Assembly (NCBI RefSeq): GCF_040183065.1
Contig: NC_091130.1
Location: 25,880,359 to 25,944,358 of the forward strand
Direction: 5' to 3'
DNA from: Periplaneta americana
Taxonomy: Eukaryota > Arthropoda > Insecta > Blattodea > Blattidae
Length of the DNA: 64,000 bases
The translations under genes and the position numbers were made by a program. The notes under the pieces were generated by a model. The model had not been told where the DNA came from and did not search any database. It saw only the letters and a program-made list of their open reading frames with translations. This document shows positions 20,058-30,121 of this stretch, piece after piece (position 1 is the stretch's first letter; each line of letters begins with the position of its first letter).

Positions 20058-20346
20058 TATTATACCTATTCATACGCTGATATTTCATTTGCAGAAACAT
20101 ATATGTATGTATGAATCACAAATAGATGAGGCAGTTTATAAATTGTAAATTGTATCAACATTATATTTCCTTAAGGTAGAATCATAGGGAATATTATGTT
20201 TGCAGTATTTTTGTAGAAACTGCCTTAAAACTTGATTTTCAATCGCATTCTAAGAAGTGTTTGCAGAAACAAGCACTCTGGTTTAGTCTGCGTAGAAAGT
20301 GCTGTTGAATTTCGATGAAGTAGGCTGTGTTAGTAGAATTTGTTCT
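20058..20346. other. No gene seen
   Basis: AT-rich spacer between the mariner-like element and family A copy 1. No repeat copy recognised. Confidence 0.35.
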
Positions 20347-21069
20347 ATAGTAATGTCACAAGAGGTCTGAGATTTGCTTCGCTCGTGGATTTATTTGGGA
20401 AATCTCAGACCTCGAGTGGCGTTTATTAAGACTATTTCTTGAATAAAATAAAAATTAAATAATATATCCCTAAAATTCGCTCACAAAATGTTAATAATTG
20501 TATAGGCTATTTAAGATTACTTAACCTATTCAGACATTGTGAAGTCGAAATAGATGAATAACGATTACTTCATTAAAGAAACTGAATGTTTTTCAGTAAT
20601 GCCAATTGAGAAAAGCGAAATACAGGTTTTAAAATGTTAATTACATATACTGCGCTTTTCTCTTGTTATTATAACAGAAATACGTTTTCATTATCTGCTG
20701 AAATCATAATTTAATTTAAACATTTTATAGTATAATTGCAAATAACATGATTAACACATTAATTAAATGAACAATTGTTATGAAGGAGCGTCATTTTCTT
20801 TAGATACAATGGGTATGGAATTAGAAGATGAAGATGTAGATGTGGAAGTAGGATTTCGCACTTTATTTTGTACAATGGATTCATGCTCATCGATTTACGT
20901 GGAAACAGTTGGCGAAACTGACTAAACAAAAGTACGACCACGCGATAAATTGATAGTGATAAATCGAGCTGCAGAAATTATCGTGATATATGAGTGGGTT
21001 TGGTTGGAATTCAAAATTGCATTACACTTCATTGGCCGAAAATGGAATGACGTCATAAACGAAATAGTC
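20347..21069. mobile_element. Repeat family A, copy 1
   Basis: One of three copies in the window (also 34174-34863 and 55171-55840). Left end AGTAATGTCACAAGAGG begins a hairpin whose second arm ends CAGACCTCGAGTGGC, then GACTATTTC; the right end is ACGTCATAAACGAAATAGTC. GACTATTTC at about 20427 and its complement at the right end form an inverted repeat with the hairpin outside it. The interior shares TGCCAATTGAGAAAAGCG, GAATTAGAAGATGAAGATG and GATTCATGCTCATCGATT with the other copies but has no long frame. CCAAT boxes and an ACGTCA motif lie just inside the right end. Confidence 0.75.
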
Positions 21070-21518
21070 CTTTTAATTTTTCTACTGAACCTTTCTTATG
21101 TACAGCGCTTTGCACATACTGCCTCAGACGGTACTTCTTCTTTCTGCGAAATCTAAAACCATCAGTATTGCCAACATATAGGCTATCAGCAAGTGAATAA
21201 AAAACAATGAAACTCTACATTTCAGTATTGCAAACATATATGAGGATGTAGGCTAAATAAAATTTAAAATAACAAAACTTACGATTGATTTGGGAATTTT
21301 AGGAGAATATCGAATAATTAGGCTCTAATAACAATTTTAGACCATTTTAGGACAGTTTAAACCCTAATAAATAGCTTACAGTTTCCATAAAACGTAAACA
21401 TATGTAATTATCTACTGTTTTGTTCTATAGGAACAAAATAGGAATTTTCTCTAAAATCTGGTGTCTATTAATAACCATGGTTGTGGAGATTTTATATTAG
21501 GACGATGGTGGTGACAAT
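21070..21518. other. No gene; a short local duplication
   Basis: Spacer. The phrase CAGTATTGCCAACATATA recurs as CAGTATTGCAAACATATA about 60 bp apart (21158-21240). Nothing else noticed. Confidence 0.4.
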
Positions 21519-22500
21519 ATTTATTTATTTATTTATTTAAATCCACCACCAACAGAAGCAGGCTTCCAATTACAGGTGGCTCACACAGATACATACACAA
21601 AATACATAATAAGAAAAAAAAAAAGACAAAAGAAACAACACAAACGAAAGAAAGAAAATACATAACTGTAATAGATTCTAGAATATAATATTGCAGTTAA
21701 TATAGTGCCAAATGGCAATATAATGATGAAAAATTATTTAAAAACTAGAGTAAAAAACATTATAATACACTTCTTCATAATTTAAATTCTAAGGAAATAC
21801 AATTCTTTTTAATATTGTATGAAATTTTTCAACTATTAAACTGAAATCTAATTGAGAATCACAGTTTAAAGACAGAGAATTGTAAGTATTACACATAACA
21901 AACAATGGAGCGTTCTTGAAGAAAACAGTTCTAGGAATGGGAATAACAAAAGGTTGCCTATGACGTAAATCTGTTTTTTTTACATTGAACTGAAAGAATT
22001 GAAGAAAATCACAGTTATTCAATATACCGTTAACAGTCTTATAGAGTAAAATTTGACTATTTATTAATCGTCGAGATTTTAAAGTTTTATAATTAAATTT
22101 AAAAAGTAACCGATTATATGAAATTTGCTTTTCATAAGACGACACATGATGTTTTTTTTTTAAATATATATATAACGTAAAAATCTTTTCTGTATCCTTT
22201 CTATTTGCATCTGATGGGACTGGAACTGAGGTGACCATATTACAGACGCATACTCTAGCTTACTCCTGACTAGAGTTTTATATAGAGTATCAATAGTTTT
22301 TATATTTTTTAATTATTTTGTATTTCTAATTATAAATCTTAATTTTCTATATGCATCAATTACCACGTGATTTAAGTGCATTTTAAAACATAAGTTGTGT
22401 GTAAAATAAACACCCAAATCCTTAAATGATTCTACTCTAGGTAACTTCACACAATTTCATACGAATTTTGAGCAACTGTGATATTAAAGCATGGTGGTAG
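21519..22500 (-). mobile_element. Jockey/CR1-like LINE 3' half
   Basis: Minus-strand LINE with a (TAAA)n tail represented by TTTATTTATTTATTTA at 21519-21537, a 3' untranslated segment (GGAAGCCTGCTTCTGTTGG on the minus strand) and the RT C-terminal third. The coding trace starts near 22490 (ESFKDLGVYFTHNLCFK) and continues through the pseudogene below. 5'-truncated. Confidence 0.82.
21789..22300 (-). pseudogene. LINE RT C-terminal region
   Basis: The open part (21789-22238) encodes QISYNRLLFKFNYKTLKSRR, LINSQILLYKTVNGILN, CDFLQFFQFNV and a RTVFFKNAPLFVMCNTYNSL block, in the order seen after the RT domain of Jockey-type elements (RR....L..L.K...G..DC..LL..I.F.V....R). Upstream frames continue the homology, so at least one frameshift is present. 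No catalytic box remains. Confidence 0.75.
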
Positions 22501-22914
22501 TGATACATTTTGACCTTGCTGTAACCTATATGTTTACTTATTTATTGCAAAAACTTGTATGTGCAACGTGACTCATTCTGGCTAATCGCCTGTTATCAGC
22601 CCTCACATCCCTCTTATCGCTACAGCCAGCGGGAAATTCGCTAGACATGTATGATGCAGCTTGGCGAAGTTGTTACAGTAGGTACACTATCTGTTCCGTG
22701 ATGTGACAGAAATAGCAGTCATCCATGCCTAATGACACTTCACAAGTTGAATTCATCTGTCATAATAACATTTCATTGTACTGATTTTATAGCAAATCTG
22801 TAATTCCAACAAAATTGAAAATTCAAGATTTTTACAATGTATATGTATTAACACAATTCAAATATTTCAATTTTGCAGTTACAGCTACTTCATCATTTAT
22901 AGCAGACTTTAGAG

Positions 22915-24903
22915 CACTGGTTGCCAAACACCACGAAATTGTGACGTAATAGAAATGCAACCCGCACACCACTACCGCATGGAGAGGGATGGAGTGGGTA
23001 TCTCCTCAGGTAATGCAGTGAATAACAGTGCAGAGACTGACTGTGACCAAAAAACGAAAGCAATATAATATTCTTCTACTTATTAACTATACAGACTTTT
23101 TTCCATGTTAATTTTTTATCCTCCTATTAATTATTTTTGTATTATTAATAAAATAACATAAATTTATTTTCTTATTTAACACAGAAAAGAGCGTGTACTT
23201 TACATCAGCAGTAATTTGAAATTAGAAAAACGTACCAGGCTGGTCACGAAGTTGTAAATTACACTACATATTTAAAAAAAACGTGGAAGTATTTTACACC
23301 GATTAAAACATAGAAGCCGATACTTTTTATTGTTTATTTATTAATGAAATATTCAAATTACACTCATACATAGAAAAAAACGTGGAAGTATTTTACACCG
23401 ATTAAAACATAGGAGCCGATATTTTTTATTGTTTATTTATTAATGAAATATTCAAATTACACTCATACGTAGAAAAAAAACATGGAAGTATTTTACACCG
23501 ATTAAAACATAGAAGCCGATACTTTTTATTGTTTATTTATTAATGAAATATTCAAATTACACTCATACGTAGAAAAAAACGTGGAAGTATTTTACACCGA
23601 TTAAAACATAGGAGCCGATATTTTTTATTGTTTATTTATTAATGAAATATTCAAATTACACTCATACGTAGAAAAAAGTGGAAGTATTTTACTCCGATTA
23701 AAACATAGAAACCGATACTTTTTATTGTTTATTTATTAATGAAATATTCAAATTACACTCATACGTAGAAAAAAGTGGAAGTATTTTACTCCGATTAAAA
23801 CATAGAAGCCGATACTTTTTATTGTTTATTTATTAATGAAGTATTCAAATTACACTCATACGTAGAAAAAAACGTGGAAGTATTTTACACCGATTAAAAC
23901 ATAGAAGCCGATACTTTTTATTGTTTATTTATTAATGAAGTATTCAAATTACACTCATACGTAGAAAAAAAAAACGTGGAAGTATTTTACTCCGATTAAA
24001 ACATAGAAGCCGATACTTTTTATTGTTTATTTATTAATGAAGTATTCAAATTACACTCATACGTAGAAAAAAACGTGGAAGTATTTTACACCGATTAAAA
24101 CATAGAAGCCGATACTTTTTATTGTTTATTTATTAATGAAGTATTCAAATTACACTCATACGTAGAAAAAAGTGGAAGTATTTTACTCCGATTAAAACAT
24201 AGAAGCCGATACTTTTTATTGTTTATTTATTAATGAAATATTCAAATTACACTCATACGTAGAAAAAAAACGTGAAAGTATTTTACTCCGATTAAAACAT
24301 AGAAGCCGATACTTTTTATTGTTTATGTATTAATGAAATATACAAATTATACTCATACGTAGAAAAAAAAACGTGGAAGTATTTTACTCCGATTAAAACA
24401 TAGAAGCCGATACTTTTTATTGTTTATTTATTAATGAAATATACAAATTATACTCATACGTAGACAAAATGTCGAAGTATTTTACCCCGATTAAAACATA
24501 GAGGCCGTTGCTTTTTATTGTTCGTTTATTATTCAAGTTACAGGTAAGGGCGTGGTAGTCTTCATAACAAGAAAAATAATGACAACGTACAATGTTCTTT
24601 TATACTTCATTTAAAATTTTACAACAAATTAAGTATCTCATATTTTTACCATCTACACAAAATAAATACTTTTCCTTCCATGCTCCTTAAAATTAAGTTT
24701 TTACTTACTATCTGTTTTGGAAAAGACATCGAAACATATTATCCTACACACTTGCAACATTACATGCGTACGTCCGCTGCTGATAAATGTCTTTACTTAT
24801 ATCGAAGAGATGGCTGTAAACAGAGGGTGGGGGTATGACGTCATGGTTACATTTGAGTGGAGGCAGGGGCATAATGTCGCGACACAGCTTTTGGCGATCA
24901 CTG
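22915..24903. mobile_element. Second hAT-type element with 8-bp target duplication
   Basis: The duplication CTTTAGAG occurs exactly at 22907-22914 and 24904-24911. Ends CACTGGTTGCCAAACACC and (complement) CAGTGATCGCCAAAAGC are hAT-like and partly complementary. The 2.0 kb body has no transposase that I recognise; more than half is a 99-bp tandem array (23279-24530). Confidence 0.82.
23279..24530 (+). repeat. 99-bp tandem array, about 12-13 units
   Basis: Each unit contains GTGGAAGTATTTTAC, CCGATTAAAACATAGAAGCC, TTTTTATTGTTTATTTAT and TTCAAATTACACTCATACG. Units 1 and 3 carry AGAAGCCGATACTT while units 2 and 4 carry AGGAGCCGATATTT, so the first four units are two copies of a dimer; later units alternate ACACCG and ACTCCG. 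The last unit (from about 24470) is diverged. A/T-rich and non-coding. Confidence 0.95.
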
Positions 24904-25545
24904 CTTTAGAGCATATAGACTTGACTCTTGAAAACAATACAGTCGTCCCAATGGGGTACTGGCCGATATCGGGAGTGAGTATAGTGGTGGGGCTGCTACC
25001 TTTAATGACTCTAGACAGGTTATACGGGGTGAACCGAAAGTAATGTAATTAATTCCAGGGGGTTATTGTTTGAGATATTTCAAACAAAAAGGTTTAATAT
25101 AACATTGCTTGTTTTCGCTTCTTTTTCGAGATAAAAATTGTTTTATATGAAATATTTTCATAGCGTGTTTTGGGAAAGCCATTGATTGAATCCCCAAATG
25201 CTCAGTCAATTTAAGAGACCAGTGTATTAAGATAATAAATTATTGAAAGAATTTTAGTTTTGTTCTTTAAATGTACAGAAATTTGATCCGAACATATGTA
25301 ACATTGAAAAATATCTTTGCAGAATGAAAAGCTACATTTGTTCGGATCAAATTGCTGCACATTTAAAGGACAAAACTAAAATTCCTTCACACATTTATTA
25401 CCATAATACATTGCTCTCTTTAATTGACTGAGCATATTGGGAATTAAATCAACAGCTTTCCGAACATGCTATGAAATGTTTCATATAAAATAATTTTTAA
25501 TCTCAAAAAGTGAGCAAAAACCAGCAAAATTATATTAAACATTTT

Positions 25546-26126
25546 ACATCTTGATTACACAACTTTTAACACTGTATCACTTCGGAATATGTATTATATG
25601 ACTTTCTTGTGTTAAATTCTATCGTATCTGGTTTATATGTTTCGACTTATTATGGGTCATCCCCAGAACTGTTCGTTGTTTGTCTTGGCGCCTCTTGTTT
25701 TGTTTCCTGTGAGGGTGTGTTTGTGTGGTGTAATGTGGAGTCAAAGAATGTGTGTTCTGAAATTGAGTTGTGTGTTGAGAATTTCATTGAGAATTTCACA
25801 CCAACAGAGACACCAATATAGGCATGGAAATGCCACACATACAACCAAAAAGCCAGAAACTAAACACACTAGAACAATATGAAATATACAGACACACAAA
25901 AACACACCCCAATGAAATTCTCAACACACAACTAAATTTCAGAACACACACATTCTTTGACTCCACTTTACACGACACAAACACACCCTCACAGGAAACA
26001 AAACAAGAAGCGTCAAGACCAACAATGACCAGTTCTGAGGATGACCCACAATAGGTCGAAACATGCAAACTAGGTAAGATAGAATTTAATACAAGAAAGT
26101 CATATAATACATATTCCGAAGTTAAA
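25546..26126. mobile_element. Penelope-like 3' ends in fold-back arrangement
   Basis: Left arm (25549-25795) is a minus-strand copy of the PLE end seen at 5985-6300; right arm (25800-26110) is a plus-strand copy. Both carry the same tail CTTTCTTGTGTTAAATTC / GAATTTAATACAAGAAAG outside. The right arm encodes the end of the GIY-YIG protein (EILHIQ shifted to MEMPHIQPKSQKLNTLEQY, then EIYRHTKTHPNEILNTQL, ending EDDPQ). Inverted head-to-head copies at one site suggest a single complex insertion. Confidence 0.85.
25824..26054 (+). pseudogene. Penelope-like GIY-YIG protein, C-terminal end
   Basis: 76 codons with PKSQKLNTLEQYEIYRHTKT, HPNEILNTQLNFRTH and terminal SSEDDPQ, colinear with the minus-strand protein at 6073-6300. 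It contains only sequence downstream of the endonuclease core, so no catalytic residues are present. Confidence 0.7.
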
Positions 26127-26499
26127 CATTGTGTTTCAAATATCGCAAAGAATAAGCCCCTTAATTTAAAGACATTACTTACGGTTCAACTTGTACATAC
26201 AGTGTTTCAAAAGTGATGATAAAAATTTAGGGATGAGAAGTAAAAACGAAGAGAAATAGTTCCAGTAAATATCGGTCTGCAAATTAAGCGTTTAAGAGAT
26301 AACGCCATTTTGTGCTGGTTGGAGCCCGTTGAATAGTAAATACTAATTCTAACAAAAGCAGTGGCAATTTTATTTAATTTATCAATCAGAAAGCAGTAAA
26401 ATTAATAATTTTGACTTCAACACCACAGAAATGTGATTGAACATACACAAAAGAAACTTTCTTGTTTGAACAACAGTAAAGTCTGTGGATAAACGAGGT

Positions 26500-26768
26500 A
26501 CAGTACAGTATGAAGAATTTTACAGCGGGTGTTCAAAATACTGACCATGCACTTGAATGCATCTGTCTGGTCTTCTCGGCATAGATCCAAAAATGCGCTC
26601 AAACAATCCTGGGTCATTCTTCATTTGCTGGAATGCATCTACAATCTGATGCTGCAATTCTTCAGGTGTGGTGATGTCTGTTGTGTAAACTAGACTTTTT
26701 ACATATCCCCTACATAAAAATCCAAAGGATTTAAATCTGGTGAACTATAGTCGCGACGTTGTTATTCC
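26500..26768 (-). pseudogene. Mariner-like transposase, C-terminal piece
   Basis: Minus-strand reading with frame slips: SSPDLNPLDFYVGDM, a TSPHLKNC (from TPEEL-like) block, RMTQDCLSAFLDLCREDQTD and a VHGQYFEH-like end. The SPDLNPLDF motif contains the third acidic residue of the DD(D/E) triad in this family. The piece continues directly from the one at 29470-29570 once the insertion is removed. Confidence 0.65.
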
Positions 26769-27550
26769 CGGCGTGACTCCTCCTCTTTGCTGACGTCTTA
26801 GGAAGTGAAGGCTCTATAAAGTCTAGGTACCGGTAGGTAGTATCGTTCGCCATTTTTGTTCTTTCGTTGCCGAGCTATCAGACGAGGAATCTATATGCCA
26901 CACCGTTAAATATTATCATGTCGTAGCTTCTATGATAATAAATCAAACGCACTGTAATTCAGCAAATAACTGAGCGGCAAACAACGTCTTCGTGTGCTTC
27001 CTGCGAACGCCAACGAAAGAGCCAAAATGGCGGGCGATTATATTAAGTATTTATCGAGCCTTAAGAAATGAATAATGTCTTCCTCAGCGAATCACAAGAC
27101 TCACACGTTTAAATGTAGCCGACCTGCAACGCGATTGGCTGCCGGAAATTAGAGCGACGGGACTGTAGGTACTAGAGATGAACAACGATCGAGACAGCAA
27201 GACTAACAGCGCCCGCAAAGCCGAAAACCCGCACCACAATGTTGTATACGTTGCGTCCTTGACGTAAAGACTGCTTGTGAGTGTTTCGAGACGTCGAGAT
27301 TGATCACTCCCGAAGTCCCGAACGCGTCAAGCAGCCTTTAATCGCCACAGTTGTTTATACCTTACTGAACTTTTTATCTACTTTGGCAACTGTTATATAT
27401 GTATAAACAATCAAATAGCCTATTTGAAACATATCTCTACCTTTCAGTGTATAATAATCCTCTCCAAGTCTTTATTTAATTTCTTTTCATATATTTAAGA
27501 TCAAGTGTGCAATCTCAAGTAAAAAGGTATTAACGTTGTGTTTTATGTTT
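26769..27550. other. Inserted GC-richer sequence of unknown type
   Basis: This part of the insertion is unusually GC-rich for the window (GACGCGTT, GCCGAAAACCCGC, TGACGTAAAGACTGC). ACTAGAGATGAACAACG at 27176 resembles the complement of GTTCATCTCTACTCGG at 29470, which would make 27176-29484 a hAT-like element, but no matching 8-bp duplication is evident. No ORF recognised. Confidence 0.35.
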
Positions 27551-27748
27551 CTTAGACCCGGTTGCAGAAACGCAAATCAAATCAGTCCCTGACCGCCAAT
27601 CAGTTGATGTCTGATTTATTTGATTGTTCATTGCGTTGTACAAACGTGAATCCCCAATCAACTTGTCTCAATTTACTAATTGCTGATTTGAGAAAGAAAT
27701 ACATTTGACAACAGCGCTATTTAGCAACCATAGCCAATTTGATGCTCT

Positions 27749-28033
27749 TTAAATGTCGCGAAACGAATGCATCAAGTGGGCGGTGACTAGGAAAACAAGT
27801 GAATGTTCAAGTGAATGTTTTGCTGTTTTGTTGCTTTTTGTAGAAAGGAAACAGGCGGATTCTATTTGTATATAGACTACAATATAGTGAAACAAAAATA
27901 AACGTGAGGAGGCTTCTGTTGTGGGATTTGCTAGGGGAGTCGACAAGAAATTGGAATATGCACAGCCTCCATAACCCAAAATAATTCCATTTCCCATCTC
28001 TCTGTTTACAAATGAAGCTCGTAACCTACTCAT
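27749..28033 (-). pseudogene. HARBI1-like transposase, C-terminal half
   Basis: Contains GNGIILGYGGCAYSNFLSTP followed by LANPTTEASSRLF. In the family this block is LLGD.GY.....LLTPL.NP.T..E..YN, with the Asp being the second catalytic residue. Here it reads LGYGG, so the Asp is replaced by Tyr. The rest degenerates into unrelated residues. Downstream MITE-like or deletion events may have removed the final domain. Confidence 0.7.
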
Positions 28034-28219
28034 TAAAATATTATGTTGTCATGTGTAAAACCCTGCCAACGGGCTACATAATTCCAGAATTTCAATGATG
28101 GTGTAGACTACATATTGCCTGTATATTCACAGAAAAGAAACCTTTTCTATTTCGATAAAGTTCGGCATCATTTCAACCCGGTGATTGGATGGGTATGTGA
28201 GCAGTCTATACAACCAATA

Positions 28220-28537
28220 TTACGCTACTCTTGGAAATCCTGACATGGCTGAAAATTCTCTCTGGATTTCAAATCGTTCCCTGTTTGAAGTTTGGGGATT
28301 TATGAGACCCTGCCATAACAAAGCAATTTCATACGTAACATTCCTAACTACTCGGCAAATAGTTGATTTGTGGACCCTAACAAGATAACCCAAGACCGCC
28401 TGAAAAATTCCAAGAGCATAAAATCTCAGCATTATTAGAACTTGGTTCATAGGAGAAAGTGTAAGGTTTCGATTTGTCTGTCTGCATATCGTCGGTTTCT
28501 TGGTAAAAGTGACCAAGTCACATTCCAAGGTTTCCAA
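28220..28537 (-). pseudogene. HARBI1-like transposase, N-terminal half
   Basis: 105 codons with LTLSPMNQVLIMLRFYALG, FQAVLGYLVRVHKSTICRVV and INPQTSNRERFEIQREFSAM plus SGFPRV. The order LS...Q.L..LRFYA.G.FQ...GD..GVHKST..R.V is the helix-turn-helix region and approach to the first catalytic Asp of PIF/Harbinger transposases (IDCTH should follow FPRVxG). Here GD is GY and the frame stops after FPRVA. The family call is confident; activity is not possible. Confidence 0.82.
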
Positions 28538-29469
28538 GCATTATGAAAATTTAAGACATAATTTTATATTAAAACTAATAATATAGCACACTTACCTTCA
28601 AAATAACTTATTACTAATATCTAAAGAAGTACATTTACCTTAGCATGGATCATTAAACCTTTAAATGCCTTTTCCAAACAATTTTATATTTTGGACTTGG
28701 TCACTTTTACCAAGAAACCGACAATATATTTGTTTCAATTTTTTAAAGTAACAAAACACACGAATCCTTACTTAACCTAAATCTTTGCTCAAATTCTCTG
28801 TCATTATACACAAAAACAATTCATGTCTATCACGGAAACGCCTTCTTCTTAATAATATTTTTTTTCATTCTAAAATTTCTTCATCAGAAGAATCCATTAT
28901 GTCGAAAACAATATTGTTACGCTGTAACTATTTACTATATACATTACAGTAACTGCATTATAAACAGAACAACATAACTAGCCTACTTGATCGATGATCA
29001 GTGACTTAACCGCAAAAATCTGTTGATCAAATCTGATGGAAGACTGATCTCTGATCAAATAATGATCTTTCTTTCTGCAACAGGAATAGAACTGATGGCC
29101 AATCAAACTCTCCTTGATCGCCAATCATATTTGATCGGTGTTTCTGCAACCGGGCCTAAGAAAGGCAAATTTATTTGAGAATTGTTTTTTTTTTTTACTA
29201 TTTATATAACCATAGGTAATATCATATAATAGAACCAGAACATTTTGGTAACTAAGATACTGTTCTGTTTTGTCTTTTTGTCTCATTTAAACATTTATAA
29301 TGTTATTTATTTCAATGATGTATGTTATTCAAAGTTACGAAATCTTTCCACGCTGACAAAATACTATTTCGAGAATGATGAACGAGACTCGAAGCGCACG
29401 AGAATGACGACGAGACGAGACTCGAAAGACAAATGCAACGAAAACAGCGAGCGAGAGCGACCGTTTTGT

Positions 29470-29575
29470 TCATCTCTACTCGGTACAAGTCCTCCTCTAC
29501 CTATCCACCGTTCACCATAACGTCTGTTTAGATGTCTTCTCACATTTAGGAGGAAAAGGGATGGGGAGAGTGTGA
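29470..29575 (-). pseudogene. Mariner-like transposase, central piece
   Basis: The minus frame reads NVRRHLNRRYGERWIGRGGL then VP, where the family continues into W(P)..RSPDL. This is the DDE-domain segment just before the last catalytic Asp. The continuation is found 2.7 kb away at about 26765. Upstream, the N-terminal half is deleted, since the inverted repeat begins about 80 bp away. Confidence 0.65.
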
Positions 29576-29840
29576 CATACGTATTAATTTGAGGACCCAT
29601 GTTTATTGGAACATTTTGCTTCTCTTTTACATTCCTAAATTGTTGACCATCACTTTTGAAACACCCTGAATATATGGCATTTCCTCCATATATCATGGAA
29701 CAGTTATACCGCTGTGATTCGGTACCCAGAGCCTCGTCTGTAATAACGGGTTGCACCACGGGAAGGTGAGGATGGGATTTGGGTAGGAGAGGTTCTGGAA
29801 TACACATCACTACCCCTTACAACCCACTTCATTAAATGTA

Positions 29841-29841
29841 T

Positions 29842-29896
<55 letters not shown>
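29841..29896 (+). repeat. (AAT)n microsatellite
   Basis: About 18 units of AAT/ATA. The poly-Ile frame on the minus strand is a translation of it. Confidence 0.95.
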
Positions 29897-30121
29897 GCGA
29901 GAGAAAAAATAAAATGAATAACAAGGGTTCCCGATTGCACTATAAACTTAGGTTAAAGGGGTTCTCGATGGAAAACGTATGAGAAACACTGATTTTTATT
30001 TGAAGTAAAAAGTACAACCCCAGTCTCTTCCTGCTCAATTGCTCATACAGTACTTTAGCGCAGTGGTCAGCATTTCTTGACTCGCGAGTCAACCCCTTAG
30101 TACACAAACAGGGTGGAGGGG

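Larger units (their letters stand above)
25026..26198. mobile_element. Palindromic repeat family B, copy 1, interrupted
   Basis: Left end GGGTGAACCGAAAGTAATG; right end CATTACTTACGGTTCAAC. The centre is a hairpin of CTTTAAATGTACAGAAATTT, GATCCGAACA and complements (25268-25370). The element is split by the Penelope-like fold-back 25546-26126: sequence before it (ATTAAACATTTT) and after it (TCAAATATCGCAAAGAATA) join as in the uninterrupted copy at 59965-60325. Another half copy lies at 51300-51565. Confidence 0.8.
27551..29160 (-). mobile_element. PIF/Harbinger element
   Basis: Inverted ends CTTAGACCCGGTTGCAGAAAC at 27551 and GTTTCTGCAACCGGGCCTAAG ending at 29160. Minus-strand remnants of a HARBI1-type transposase lie at 28220-28537 and 27749-28033. 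The element is decayed: the frame is broken and a conserved Asp is lost. It is the innermost of three nested transposons. Confidence 0.85.
26200..29669 (-). mobile_element. Mariner-like element split by nested insertions
   Basis: Ends CAGTGTTTCAAAAGTGATG (26200) and CATCACTTTTGAAACACCCTG (to 29669) are inverted and remain similar for about 90 bp inwards. The minus-strand transposase is in two pieces: NVRRHLNRRYGERWIGRGGL near 29480-29560 and SPDLNPLDF... to HGQYFEH-like sequence at 26520-26765. About 2.7 kb separates codons that should be adjacent, so a large insertion (about 26765-29475) broke the gene. That insertion contains a PIF/Harbinger element. Confidence 0.75.

Noticed and set aside
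24717..25043. 108-codon plus ORF as a host gene
   Set aside because: It straddles the hAT right end and TSD (24904-24911) and the left end of family B, so it is assembled from element boundaries.
25796..26068. Minus-strand ORF of 90 codons over the Penelope-like fold-back
   Set aside because: Antisense shadow of the plus-strand GIY-YIG protein end; likewise 6063-6326 plus is the shadow of the copy at 6073-6470.
29704..29940. Poly-Ile minus frame
   Set aside because: Translation of the (AAT)n tract.
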